From Symbiodinium sp. CCMP2592 (taxonomy: Eukaryota; Sar; Dinophyceae; Suessiales; Symbiodiniaceae), in assembly GCA_905221615.1 (NCBI GenBank), contig CAJNDT010000964.1:1-64000 (forward strand): a DNA stretch of 64,000 bases, written 5' to 3'. Each line of letters opens with the position of its first letter. Position 1 is the first letter of the stretch. The notes beneath the pieces are model-generated. The model ran no database searches. It was given only the letters and a program-made list of their open reading frames with translations, and was not told the DNA's origin. This document shows positions 50,346 through 60,004 of the stretch, one piece after another. A program made the position numbers and the translations under genes.

Positions 50346-52140
50346 GCTTCAAGGCAGGCCTCGGATTGGTTTGAAGAAAGGCTTAAAGGAGGCCTGAGGA
50401 AGAGACCTGAAGGAGGACCTTCTTCGACACGAAAGGAGACGCCCACACGAAATCGCTTAAGGGGGTTAAAAACGAATAAAAGAGAAGCAGAAACATGAAA
50501 ATTCACACAAAGGCCGCATAAAATCGTTCAGCGGGACCCGCTCTTAAAAGCTCAATGGGGGAGGCTGCGCCCCCCCCCCAACCCCCCTTTTTGTAAATTG
50601 CAAACTCCCCGCCTTTGAAGCCGCCTAAACCGTAAACCTTCAACTCCAAACCCAAACCGTACAAAGCGAAAAAATAACAAAAAGAACAGGGTTCAAAAGC
50701 AAGTATATAAATACCCACGAAATCGCTTTGGGGGGCTTAACCGCGAAAACAGAATCGAAGACATGAAAATGGAAGGGGCTGCGCCTCTCCAACCCTTCCG
50801 CTTTTTGCAAAAAACCTTCCTGCGCCTTTGACGCCTAAACCGTAAGCTTTCAATTAAGAAAAAAGAACGTGAACAGACGCCTTCTTCACACGAAATCGCC
50901 TGAGAGGCTTTAAAGCGAAGAAAATACATGTTCACGAAATCGCTTTGGGAGCTTCTTGCCGGCGTGCGAAGTTAGGTCAGCCTCAGAATTTCGGAGCCAG
51001 AGAAGTCGATTTTGATCGTGCGCTAATGCTTCGTCACTGTACGGAAAGTGAAGCTTTCCGAGTGTGCCTCACTCCCATGCTGGCAATTTCCATCGCGCTG
51101 GCGCAGTTCTGCGACCCTGTGCTACGGTTACCTGAAGGGCGTGTCTTCGACCTTTCGTGGTACGAATTGGCTCGCCCGGAGATCTGGTGGTGGTTTCTCT
51201 TGGACGAGTTTAACGCAATAATAACCTGCTCGCTTTTGTAAATTGCACTCTCCGCGCACTTAGATTTGAAAACCTGCCAACTCAGGTTCAATCGCAGTTT
51301 AACCCAGGTTCAAAACCCAACTTTCAACCCAGATTCTAACCTAGGTTCTAACCCAAGTTTGAACCTAGGTTCCAACCCAGGTTTGAACCCAGGTTCCAAC
51401 CCAGGTTGAACCCAGATTAGAACCCAGATTGAACGCCGAGAGTGCAATTTACAAAAAGCGAGCAGGTTATTATTGCGTCAAACTCGTCCAAGAGAAACCA
51501 CCGACCAGATCTCCACGCGAGCCAATTCGCACGAAACGTCGAAGACACGCCCTTCAGGTACAGCACAGGGTCGCAGAACTGCGCCAGCGCGATGGAAACT
51601 GCCAGCATGGGAGTGAGGCACACTCGGAAAGCCTCACTTTCCGTGCAGTATTAGCGCACGATCCGCAAAATCGACTCTGGCTCCGAATTCTGAGGCTTGC
51701 ACGCCGGCAAGAAGCTCCCTAAAGTGATTTCGTGAACATGTATTTTCTTCGCTTTTTTAAGCCTCTCAGGCGATTTCGTGTGGAATCCTCAGCCTCCATT
51801 GAGCTTTTGAGAGCCAGTCCCGCTGAACGATTTCATGCAGTCTTTGTGTGTCTCTAAATTTTCATGTTTCTGCTGCGTCTATTTTCTTCATTTTTAACCC
51901 TTGGGCGATTTCGCTTGGCCTTTGCTTTTGTGTTGAAGAAGGCATCTGTTCACGTTTTTTGTTTGTGCGGTGGGCTTGGAGTTGAAGGTTTTACGTGTGT
52001 TTTCTTCGCTTTTGAACCCTCTTAGCCGATCTCGTGTGGCGTCTGCTTTTGTGTTGAAAGAATGCGTCTGTTGACTACGGTGCGGAGAGTTTGCAATTTT
52101 GCAAAAAACAGGGAGGTTGGAGGGGGCGCAGCCGGGCTGG
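50346..52140. repeat. 1.8-kb quasi-palindrome between AACCCAGG arrays
   Basis: The inner arms 50,888-51,256 and 51,435-51,782 are ~350-370-bp inverted copies (for example AATACATGTTCACGAAATC and its complement; AATTGCACTCTCCGCG versus CGCCGAGAGTGCAATT). The outer flanks (50,500-50,880 versus 51,790-52,140) are also homologous in inverted order but more diverged, with CACGAAATCGC or GCGATTTCG words recurring. There is no credible gene; the short ORFs in both arms are mirror images of the repeat. Confidence 0.8.
51290..51430. repeat. Short AACCCAGG array at the centre of the quasi-palindrome
   Basis: About 140 bp of diverged AACCCAGGTTC units form the loop between the two inverted arms. Confidence 0.85.
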
Positions 52141-52156
52141 TCCCAGAGGGGGGGTT

Positions 52157-52335
52157 GGAACCCAGGTTAAACCTGGGTTCCAAACTATTTCTTTCTTCAA
52201 GAGCAGGTTCGGAAACCTGGGTTGAACCTGGGTTTCGAAACCCAGGTTTGAACAACAATTTTGAAACGGAGTTGTTCAAACCTAGGTTTGAACCTGGGTT
52301 CGGAACCCAGGTTTGAACCTGGGTTAACGTCAGAT
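52157..52335. repeat. AACCTGGGTT/AACCCAGGTT array right of the quasi-palindrome
   Basis: The same unit as the large left array, again in both orientations (for example AACCCAGGTTAAACCTGGGTT near 52,160). Arrays of this unit thus bracket the inverted repeat on both sides. Confidence 0.88.
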
Positions 52336-52693
52336 GTCCCAGGTTCGATGCCAAGAAGCGAAGAAACACACGCAAAATCTTCAACTCCAAACCCGCCCGG
52401 TAACATGCAGCAAGGCTTGAAACAATGAACGAAGATGCCCTGGACACAAACTGCCCAGTGAAACGGGCTGTTTTCCAAACTTTTCTTTCAAGAACCTGAA
52501 GGCAAGTCAGAAGGAGCGCAGTCGATCACCGCGTGCCAAAGATGGTCAGAGTCAAGGTTAGGGTGTCGGCCAGCGGGGCCAAAGGCCCACCAAGGGTGAG
52601 AGTGGCTGTGATCAGAGCTTTGCACTTCCACCCTTTGCAGGGCCAGGCCCTTCGTGGCCAACTCAGGTTTTTCGTCAGGCGCAGCGCCATCAT
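52336..52693. other. No gene seen
   Basis: Unique-looking sequence between the last AACCCAGG array and the duplicated ORF. Short segments resemble the outer flank of the quasi-palindrome (AAAATCTTCAACTCCAAACCC at 52,375 versus ~50,635). Confidence 0.4.
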
Positions 52694-53761
52694 TTGGAAG
52701 CTTTTGCTTTGAATCTCTTGGTGCTGGGGGTCACAGGGGTTTTGCAAACCCTGTGCCAGGGTGTTGACCAAGTCTTGGAGCAGCGCTTGCAGGTGTTTCA
52801 TGTGGTCACGCAATCCAGTTTAGGTGCTGGGTCGTGCCAGGACAGCCGGTTTGAGGAAGCAAGGGGATTTGCGGCCTGGGGCTTGTCCACTGAGGCTGAT
52901 GCCGTTTGTTCGAGTTCTTTTCAGGGGAGTTTTGCTAGTGCCTTGAGGGTGGGGAGCCGTGATCATGGGCACCCTCGTGAGGCAGCCAGTGTTGCTCTGA
53001 GTTGTTTAGTCCTCGCTGCCACTGGAGTTTTGCAATCCATGTGCCAGGGTTGTGACAGAACATTGGAGCAGCGTCTGGAGGTGTTCCGAGCGATTTCCCT
53101 TCGTAGTTTGCCTGGTGGGGAGCCGGGCTCAACGATTTTGACCCAGGATGCAAGGGGTGCCGATTGGGTCCTAGCTGTGGCGTTCCCAGATCGCAGCTTT
53201 GAGGTTTTAGGGGGTGATGCTTTAGTAGGTGGTGCCGAGTGGGGCGGGGGCCAAGGTTGCAAAAGTGACGTTGCAAGTGTCCCGCAGGCCATCGTTTCTG
53301 ATGCATCAGGGGTAGGCTGGCAGCTTCCGAAGCGTCCTGCCAGGCCGTTTCAATCAGGTGAGTCGTGTACGGACTGGTCGGGGCCAAAGTATTTCCACGC
53401 CGCTGATGTGGAATACCTTGATGGGCCCAGGCAGTTTGAGGACTGCGATAGATTTTCTGATCGGGAGACAGCGCGAGCATCGTGGGGTCGCACATGTGAT
53501 CCTCAAGCTGCGCAGCAAAGGGTCAAAGGAGAAGTGTCGCGGATTGTGAGTGTTGTGGACTGTCGTTTGGATCCTTGTGTAGCCTTTTCGACACCAACTG
53601 TTAGTAAAACTCACGGGTCCTACGGGGCATCGCCGGAAGATTGGAAATGGCTTTATAATTCCGCAAGAATCGAAACTTCTTTTATTTTGAAGGGAAGGAC
53701 GAAAAGCCGCCGATGGTGGACAACCCATACGGGTGCTGGCTGGAATTTTGCAATAATGTAA
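52694..53761 (+). CDS. Unidentified ORF with an internal duplication
   Basis: 355 codons open from a TTG; no convincing ATG. Two related blocks occur at about 52,700-52,840 and 52,985-53,130: GVTGVLQTLCQGVDQVLEQRL and AATGVLQSMCQGCDRTLEQRL, about 70% identical in DNA, each followed by a Gly/Ser-rich stretch. The rest has no motif I know. The lack of an ATG and the composition make a pseudogene or an element fragment likely. Confidence 0.3.
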   Translation: MEAFALNLLVLGVTGVLQTLCQGVDQVLEQRLQVFHVVTQSSLGAGSCQDSRFEEARGFAAWGLSTEADAVCSSSFQGSFASALRVGSRDHGHPREAASVALSCLVLAATGVLQSMCQGCDRTLEQRLEVFRAISLRSLPGGEPGSTILTQDARGADWVLAVAFPDRSFEVLGGDALVGGAEWGGGQGCKSDVASVPQAIVSDASGVGWQLPKRPARPFQSGESCTDWSGPKYFHAADVEYLDGPRQFEDCDRFSDRETARASWGRTCDPQAAQQRVKGEVSRIVSVVDCRLDPCVAFSTPTVSKTHGSYGASPEDWKWLYNSARIETSFILKGRTKSRRWWTTHTGAGWNFAIM

Positions 53762-54670
53762 AACAGCAAGCAGAAGAAATTGAGCAAGTGCAATGTGAAA
53801 TGGCCAAAAGCGACGAAAGAAGTGGTGGAGGTCCAGAGTTCCATTTGTAAACCCCGCATCGGAGGCTTGCGGGTGTTCAGGGCCTGGGCAAACGCAGAAG
53901 GCACGATGGATTGTCCTTCCAACACAAGCGAAGTCCGTGACCCACGGGGTGCTGTGTGGAAACAACCCTTGGCAATTGAATTGCCAGCTGAGAACAATGC
54001 CTTGTGGGCTTCGGTAGGATGGAAGCATGGCTACCTGAATGTTGTGGAAGTGTGTGAGCAAGTAAGTCTAAATGCAAAAACCCACCAAGTATACCTTTTT
54101 TTAATCGTGCTGTTGCGAGCGCCTGTGTTTCCAGGAGTGGTTGATGGCACTTGACATTGGTGACATTGGTGCAGTGGGTTTTGGTTGATATCCTCCGAGA
54201 TTCTGAAAGGCACAAAACCACTGCTGCGCGGCCGGCGCCTCATGGCCCCTCCGTGCAGTGCCCGGCACACGAAATGCTGCTGCGGTGCTGCCTGCATGAG
54301 TGCTCAAGAATTGCTTTCATCCTTCCAGAAAGGTGCACCACAAACGACAAAGGCAGTCGGTCCATACCTCCGGATGCAGAACTGTTTAAAACCTATTTGC
54401 ACACGTCGTGCTCTACTGGCATCGATGTGGCGCACAGTGAATCCAGTTGGTCGGAGCTGCTCTTCAATGTTAAACCCACCGAACAATCCATTGTTCATCA
54501 CGACTGTAACAGCCACAGACCACCGATTTCGAAACCTAAAACGGGACACTGCAAGCAGTTGGGTGAAGAGAACGCGGAGAACCACAGTGTATCGTGCGCA
54601 ATATGGCCGCGTAACCACTTGGAAATTGTTGGTCTATCAGGCTACTAACTACGCAATTCCCCTTCCATAA
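53762..54670. other. No supportable gene
   Basis: Several overlapping ORFs of 100-165 codons occur on both strands, none with recognisable motifs or clear coding bias. I see no repeat or RNA gene here. Confidence 0.4.
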
Positions 54671-55280
54671 TAACAGGTGGATGCCAGGGGGGGTGGGTCT
54701 CGTTGCCACCTATTTTGAAGCGGTGGCGCGGCTTATTTGGCCTATTTTGGAAGACTGACCACTCTAACCCAATAGGCGGCAGATATAGGCTTTTGGGTTT
54801 GCCGCAGGCTTCAATCATCGGGACAGTGAATTGAGCTCGGGCGGTTGCTTGCTCAGGATGCACGGCTTCGGGCTGTCGGTATCGGGCTAGTGCAAGCTCT
54901 GTGGAGGGTTTCCAGTAGTTTGGTGTCTCTGCAGCCTAATACTCCAAGCTCTAATCCCTTGAACGAGACCCTAAACCCAGAAACCCTAAACCCTCTTTCG
55001 ACTAAAGCCGCCCCTAAACCCAGAAACGTTCAGAAACCCCAAACTTTTGGACTCATAAACACCCAAACCCCTCGAACTCTAAACCCGTATACAGGACGGG
55101 GAGCCGTGGGCTGAGGCTTTTGGGGCGATGTTCAGCCTGCGTAGCTCTGGTACACTTTACAATCTTTCGTTTTTTCGAGAAGACTCGTTCCCACCCCACT
55201 CAAGACATACCCCCCAGCCGAAGCAGGTGCCACATATTCGCTGCCCCGACCCCAACCCCCCCCCCCTTAGGGGGAATCCC
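54671..55280 (+). repeat. Foldback element left arm
   Basis: Contains CCCTAAACCC-like words at ~54,970-55,015 that resemble plant-type telomere repeats. Homologous to the complement of 56,627-57,248. Confidence 0.8.
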
Positions 55281-55636
55281 CGCGGCTCCACACCACAACG
55301 GCGCAAACCGCAATGTGTTTCCAGCCCAAAATCGGTTGCGTTCTTTGGGGCACGGAATTTCGGTTGCTGCCAGCTTCCAAAAAAGGTTTTAGGCCTTGTG
55401 GCAGGAACTTTCACTGAGTTTATAGGGCTTTGGGTTAGGAAATATGGAGATTTCAAGTAATTTTGGGAGGCGGAAGCCCTAGCACAATTTTGTTTAGGAC
55501 ATTTTGGACATTCGACGTTGAATAGTACCGAAAGAATCCCAAATATATTTTGGAAAGCCGAACCCTTAATTCTTTGACGGCCAAAAATATGCAAAATCAT
55601 TTTTCTCCCAGAAATGCAAGTTTTTGTAATTAAACC

Positions 55637-55785
55637 GCGCTCCCCCGCACTCCCCCGCACTCCTCCGCACTCCTCCGCACTCCGCCCCCGCACTCCCCCG
55701 CGCTCCCCCGCACTCCTCCGCACTTCGCCCCCGCACTCCCCCGCACTCCCCCGCACTCCCCCGCACTCCTCCGCATTCCCCAAAA
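55637..55785. repeat. CCCCCGCACT minisatellite inside the foldback element
   Basis: About 14 units of a 10-bp motif CCCCCGCACT with TCCTCCGCACT and GCGCT variants. It makes a spurious Arg/Pro/Ser ORF on one strand and a Gly/Glu/Cys ORF on the other. Confidence 0.92.
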
Positions 55786-56626
55786 TTAAAAAAAACAGAA
55801 ACCAATATTTTGATGCTTTCAGGAATATTTCCGGTATATTCAGGTGCACAAAATGTCGAAATAATTGGCAGGAAGGCCAAAACACGCTCCAAAGGCTTGA
55901 AAAAGCCAAAAAGAATTCGTCGACATTCCAAGCATGCTCCAACACGCACAAAACAGCTCAAAGACATACGAAACCAGGTAGAACTGCAAGGAAAGCAAGC
56001 GAAAACCGTGCCAGACGCTGAAGCACCAAATCCAAAAGTGATTTAGTCATAGCGATGTGTTCAATCAGCTATGGGGCTTTGGGCTTTGGGGCCAATCGAA
56101 CCCACGGTCTCAGCTAACCACAGTTTTCGGAGTTTCCGACACATATCGAGTTTGAACGAAACCGAGCGTCAACCCCAACTGCTCAAAAGCAACGCTCGAT
56201 TCTTGGAATAAAAGACCATCTGCGGATCATGCCATGCTGTCGAGATCCAGCGTCGTGAATTGCAGGCCTTCTGCGCTGCTTTGTAGTCCAATGTAGGCCA
56301 CGAGAGTTTCGATACCGTGCCATGGTCTTATCATGCCTTCAAGGATCAGCGCGGCAACTGTTCGCATTTTCTCGTTACATCCTCAACCGGTTGCTGAAAC
56401 TTTTGGCCTAAGAACGCAGTCGACAGTGTGTACAGTTGTTTTGCATCTCAAATTTTTCATACATAATGCGCAAAGTAAAAGTTTTGCTTTAATGGCTTGG
56501 TGAAATGCTCGACCTGGAACATGGTGACAGTCCGCTTGTCAAGTTTTCAAAAAAACACAAATCTGGTGGTCTGCCGCTACTTGATACCCGGTGCATGTTA
56601 ATTGGCCCCTGCTTCCGTCATGGATG

Positions 56627-57248
56627 TCGATTCCCCCTACCAGAAGGGGGGGTGGGGGGTGGGCAGCAAATACGTGTATCTGTTTTGGCTCGGGGGTACG
56701 TCTCGGGCGGGGAGTGTGTGAACGAGTCTTTTTGGAAAAAGCCAGGGATTTTAAAGTGTGCCAGAGCTTTGCAGGTTTAAAGTCGCCCCAAAGGCCGCAG
56801 CCCACGGCTCCCCGTCACATATACGGGTTTAGAGTTCGAGGGGTTTGGGTGTTTATGAGTTCAAAGGTTTTGGGTTTCTGAATTGAATGTTTCTGGGTTT
56901 AGGGGCGGTTTTAGTCGAAACAAGGTTTAGGGTTTCTGGGTTTAGGGTTTCGTTCAAAGGATTAGAGCTTGGAGCTTAAGTTGCAGAGACACCAACCTAC
57001 CGGAAACCCGCCACAGAGCTTGCACTAGCTCGATACCGACAGCCCGAAGCCATGAATCCTGAGCAAGCAACCGCCCGAGCTCAATTATCTGTCCCGATGA
57101 TTGAGGCTTGCAGCAAACCCAAAAAGCCTATATCTGCCACCTATTGCTTTAGAGTGGTCAGTGTTTCAAAATAGGCTAAACAGGCCGCGCCACCGATTCA
57201 AAGCAGGTGGCACCGACACCCATTTCCCCGAGCATCCACCTACTGTTA
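56627..57248 (-). repeat. Foldback element right arm
   Basis: Inverted homologue of 54,671-55,280, with GGTTTAGGGTTTCTGGGTTTAGGGTTT at ~56,930-56,955 as interstitial telomere-like words. Confidence 0.8.
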
Positions 57249-57758
57249 GGAAGGGAATGATGTCGTCAAGCACCACACTTCAGCAAAGCAGCAGCAATGC
57301 TGATTAGCATGCGGGCTGGGCCTTATTCTCCATTTCGGGACTTGGTGGACATTGGTAGACAAGCAATCTCAAGCATCAATGCCACTTGACGTCAAACGCG
57401 GCTGTAGTCGTGTGTTGTCAAATATACACAATGTTTCAGCAGACAACCACCAAACTGCCCTATCCAATTGCTAATTACGTGAGATCTGTCTGTCATGAAA
57501 TCTTCAAACGCCCAGCTTTTGCCTCAGAGGGTTGCTGGCAGACCTAGTTTTTTGCATGGACCCACGCACATACACTGTGAGCAAGAGCTTTCTCATCCAC
57601 ATTGCCAGGGATGGTTGGAGCTTTCCTATGCATTTGGTCCAATGTCATAAGACGGGGCGAAGAAGCGCACGGGGGATAGATGTGGTCATGTGTTTTCGAT
57701 TTTAAGGTATTTCACGGCCCGAATGCTGCGAACTGACACCCAAACGCAGGACCCGTGA
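57249..57758. other. No gene seen; possible left end of the DIRS-type element
   Basis: Unique sequence between the foldback arm and the first open frame of the DIRS-type element. The terminus of that element should be here or within the first ORF, but DIRS ends are inverted repeats whose partner lies beyond the window, so it cannot be placed. Confidence 0.4.
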
Positions 57759-57836
57759 GTTTTACCACCAACTGTAGACCCAAGTCTAGGAGAAAATGCA
57801 TTTCCACAGAAGGATGGGTCTGCAAGTGTTGCAGCA

Positions 57837-58394
57837 GTGGCCAGGGATGGGGAATTTTCGGGTTTAGGTGATCCGGATGCGAGTCGAACCTGGGTTGGCG
57901 ACAAGCGTGGCTCAGCCCCAGCCCCGCCGTGTGGCACATCATCGGTTTTGGAGGCGGCCGAATTGTCCGTTTGGGGTGCAGGAAGCCCAATTCCGCCAGC
58001 GCCCCCAGGGTCGGTTTTGGGGACGGCCGAATTGTCCGTTTTGGACACAGGATCCCCAATTCCGCCTTTGCCCCAGTGCAGCCCAGGGAAGGTTACGGAT
58101 AAGGCTAGCCCTGAGGTGAGACCCAGCTGCAACCGTGATCAGGAGATGGAGGCCCGGGAACTTTGTGAGGCCATCGGCGAGCTTTTGCAGCCTCTCAAGC
58201 GAGAACAAGATGTGCCAAGAGAGGTCGAAGGAAAACTGGTTGTTTTGATTGAGAAGCTGGAAAAGTCCGCGCAAGAACACAGCCCACTTTGGGATCTAGG
58301 ATTTTCCGTTTGTGAAGCCTTGGTTGATCCTTTGCATGCTTTGGAAACAGCCCAAGAATTTTGTGCAAACTTGCTTGCTAGGCCGTCTGTATAG
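57837..58394 (+). CDS. Small ORF 1 of the DIRS-type element
   Basis: Open from 57,759; the GTG at 57,837 and the first ATG at 58,146 are both in frame. The upstream part has two copies of a ~24-residue Pro-rich repeat (SVLEAAELSVWGAGSPIPP and SVLGTAELSVLDTGSPIPP). The ATG-initiated part (82 codons, MEARELCEAIGELLQPLKRE) is helical and charged. No known family. The repeat in the DNA (TTTTGG...GGCCGAATTGTCCG) could be non-coding structure. I favour the short ATG form, with low confidence. Confidence 0.4.
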   Translation: MARDGEFSGLGDPDASRTWVGDKRGSAPAPPCGTSSVLEAAELSVWGAGSPIPPAPPGSVLGTAELSVLDTGSPIPPLPQCSPGKVTDKASPEVRPSCNRDQEMEARELCEAIGELLQPLKREQDVPREVEGKLVVLIEKLEKSAQEHSPLWDLGFSVCEALVDPLHALETAQEFCANLLARPSV

Positions 58395-58472
58395 TGCGTG
58401 CACAGTAATGACAGTTGGCGAAAACCCGCTGTCTTTTCCTCTCGAGTGCTTCTTTGGGCAGTAAATCCTAGC

Positions 58473-58802
58473 ATGGATGCCTCACACGCTGCCTTGGGAT
58501 TGAGTGGATTGGTCGTTGGCTGGTGGATCTCGGCATCCAAACCGCCAAAGGCGGAACCTAACGTCTGTCATTGTCAGTGTGCTTGGGCTGCCGGAGCTGA
58601 ACAGTCTTCTAGGGATTCTTTATCCTTCTGGGTGGTTCTTCTCTTTGGGCTGGTGCTCGTGGGCACAAATCTGGCATTGGTCTTCAGGGTCACGTTCCAA
58701 CAAGCAGAGGGAGGCGGCAGAGAGATCACTTTCTCTGTTAAGGGGAAACCTGGCAAGGGAATCTTCGGAGCCTCAAAGGGCATACAACTTGTTGACCAAT
58801 AG
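58473..58802 (+). CDS. Small membrane protein of the DIRS-type element
   Basis: 110 codons from the ATG at 58,473 (MDASHAALGLSG). One weak hydrophobic segment at residues ~5-18 (AALGLSGLVVGWWIS) and one strong transmembrane segment at ~50-72 (SFWVVLLFGLVLVGTNLALVF) are separated by a Cys-containing loop (NVCHCQCAWA). The C-terminus is basic. The stop TAG is two bases before the Gag-like ATG. A membrane protein is not a usual DIRS component. Function unknown. Confidence 0.5.
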   Translation: MDASHAALGLSGLVVGWWISASKPPKAEPNVCHCQCAWAAGAEQSSRDSLSFWVVLLFGLVLVGTNLALVFRVTFQQAEGGGREITFSVKGKPGKGIFGASKGIQLVDQ

Positions 58803-58804
58803 AT

Positions 58805-60004
58805 ATGAATGCTGGAGACGTGGTCTATGTGCAGTACCATGCAGATCCGGGAGTTTTCCATACTAGGTTGCTGGCGGATCAGGTGGATGGAGATGAATGG
58901 ATGATCATTACCCCGGACCGGGACATCTACCCTGAACTTATGGATCCATCCAATGGGGATTTCAGCCGAATGTATCATGCGTCAGATGGTAGGGTGCCTA
59001 GACAGGTGCCAGTCAATCAGGTGTATTCTTTTGCGCCAATGGATGCCAGGCAATATGGAGATCTCTTGAGGGCCGGAAGGCAAGCAGCCGCCGCCGAGAG
59101 GGCACGACGAGGCCTTAACGTGGCGGCTCCTCCGGCTGTACCTGGCCCGGCCCCTGCCGTTCAAGGGGCGGCAGCTGCAGTGGCTGCCGGTGGAGCGGTA
59201 CCCCCATTGCCTGGAGGCGGTCCCACGACATGGGTTGCCCTCGAAGACGGGGACAACATCAAACGTGGAGATGTCCTTGCCGTGGATCCTGGACCTCTTC
59301 CACTCGGCCATGTCATCATGGGCACTCGGGCACTGGTGCCTTCCGGGACGGATTTCATCACCGCAAAAAAGGTGCTCCCAGATCAGGTGCCGCTTCTCAG
59401 GTTCGACGATATCAGGGTGTTACCGGTGCAGTTCGATGCGCAGGGGATTCGACGGAGGGAGTTCAATAGCGCCGCCTCTTTGCTACATGACACAGTTCCT
59501 CAAGGTGGGGGCCTCCAGTTGCAAGGCCCGGCGTCACTGATCAACGTGGTCAAGATGATGCGTGATCAAAACTTCACCCCGGCGACCTTCCATGAGTACT
59601 GGATCCGATCATCTGAACTGGCCAAGGGGGATCGTTCCGTGTATGAACATGAATGTTTATCCCGGATCCTTGAGTCGATGCTGACTGTCGATCAGCTCAA
59701 TGCTCCGGTCCTACAATCGGCTGAACTCCTGGTGCGCCGGATGCAGGTGATTAGGGAGGCACACAGAATCTCGCCATCGGCCCCGGACTACTCCGCGGCC
59801 GACTTGTTCATGGGATGGAAGTATCGCAGATCTGGGCAAGGAGTCGATGCAGGCTTAGCGGCACATGTGGCTACGGAGCTGAAGAACGAAGCAGCGATCT
59901 CCAAAGAGGCCCGGAAAGCCAGGGAAGAAGCAGACCTTAGGCGCCGTAACCCACGAAAGCCTCCGAAAGGAGGCGGAGATGGGGGAGGCGCCACCCATAC
60001 ATGA
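58805..60004 (+). CDS. Gag-like protein of the DIRS-type element
   Basis: 399 codons from the ATG at 58,805. An N-terminal small beta-rich region (MNAGDVVYVQYHADPGVFHTR, DEWMIITPDRDIYPE) resembles Tudor/SH3-like barrels. A Pro/Ala linker (~100-145) is followed by another region (VALEDGDNIKRGDVLAV) and a helical C-terminal half (NVVKMMRDQNFTPATFHEYW, ILESMLTVDQLN, AELLVRRMQVIREAHRI). It ends in a basic Arg/Lys/Gly tail suited to nucleic-acid binding. The stop overlaps the ATG of the RT ORF (ATGA), suggesting coupled translation. Assigned Gag-like by position and tail only. Confidence 0.6.
   Translation: MNAGDVVYVQYHADPGVFHTRLLADQVDGDEWMIITPDRDIYPELMDPSNGDFSRMYHASDGRVPRQVPVNQVYSFAPMDARQYGDLLRAGRQAAAAERARRGLNVAAPPAVPGPAPAVQGAAAAVAAGGAVPPLPGGGPTTWVALEDGDNIKRGDVLAVDPGPLPLGHVIMGTRALVPSGTDFITAKKVLPDQVPLLRFDDIRVLPVQFDAQGIRRREFNSAASLLHDTVPQGGGLQLQGPASLINVVKMMRDQNFTPATFHEYWIRSSELAKGDRSVYEHECLSRILESMLTVDQLNAPVLQSAELLVRRMQVIREAHRISPSAPDYSAADLFMGWKYRRSGQGVDAGLAAHVATELKNEAAISKEARKAREEADLRRRNPRKPPKGGGDGGGATHT

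Larger units (their letters stand above)
54671..57248. mobile_element. Foldback-like element with ~0.6-kb inverted arms
   Basis: The arms 54,671-55,280 and 56,627-57,248 are inverted homologues over about 610 bp. They start TAACAGGTGGATGCC on the left and, complemented, TAACAGTAGGTGGATGC on the right. They share GTTGCTTGCTCAGGAT, CGGCTTCGGGCTGTCGG and AACCCAGAAACCCTAAACC. The ~1.35-kb centre has no transposase-like ORF but contains a CCCCCGCACT array. Outside the arms similarity stops within ~20 bp and no clear target duplication is seen. This suits a non-autonomous foldback or long-TIR element. Confidence 0.72.

Noticed and set aside
54151..54670. Overlapping ORFs of ~160 codons
   Set aside because: Two frames of similar length over the same DNA, no motifs and no homologous copy to support either.
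55157..55951. 264-codon minus-strand ORF with Gly/Glu/Cys repeats
   Set aside because: The repetitive part is simply the CCCCCGCACT minisatellite read in one frame.
56930..56955. True telomere
   Set aside because: Only two or three TTTAGGG-like words, embedded in a foldback arm and mirrored in the other arm.
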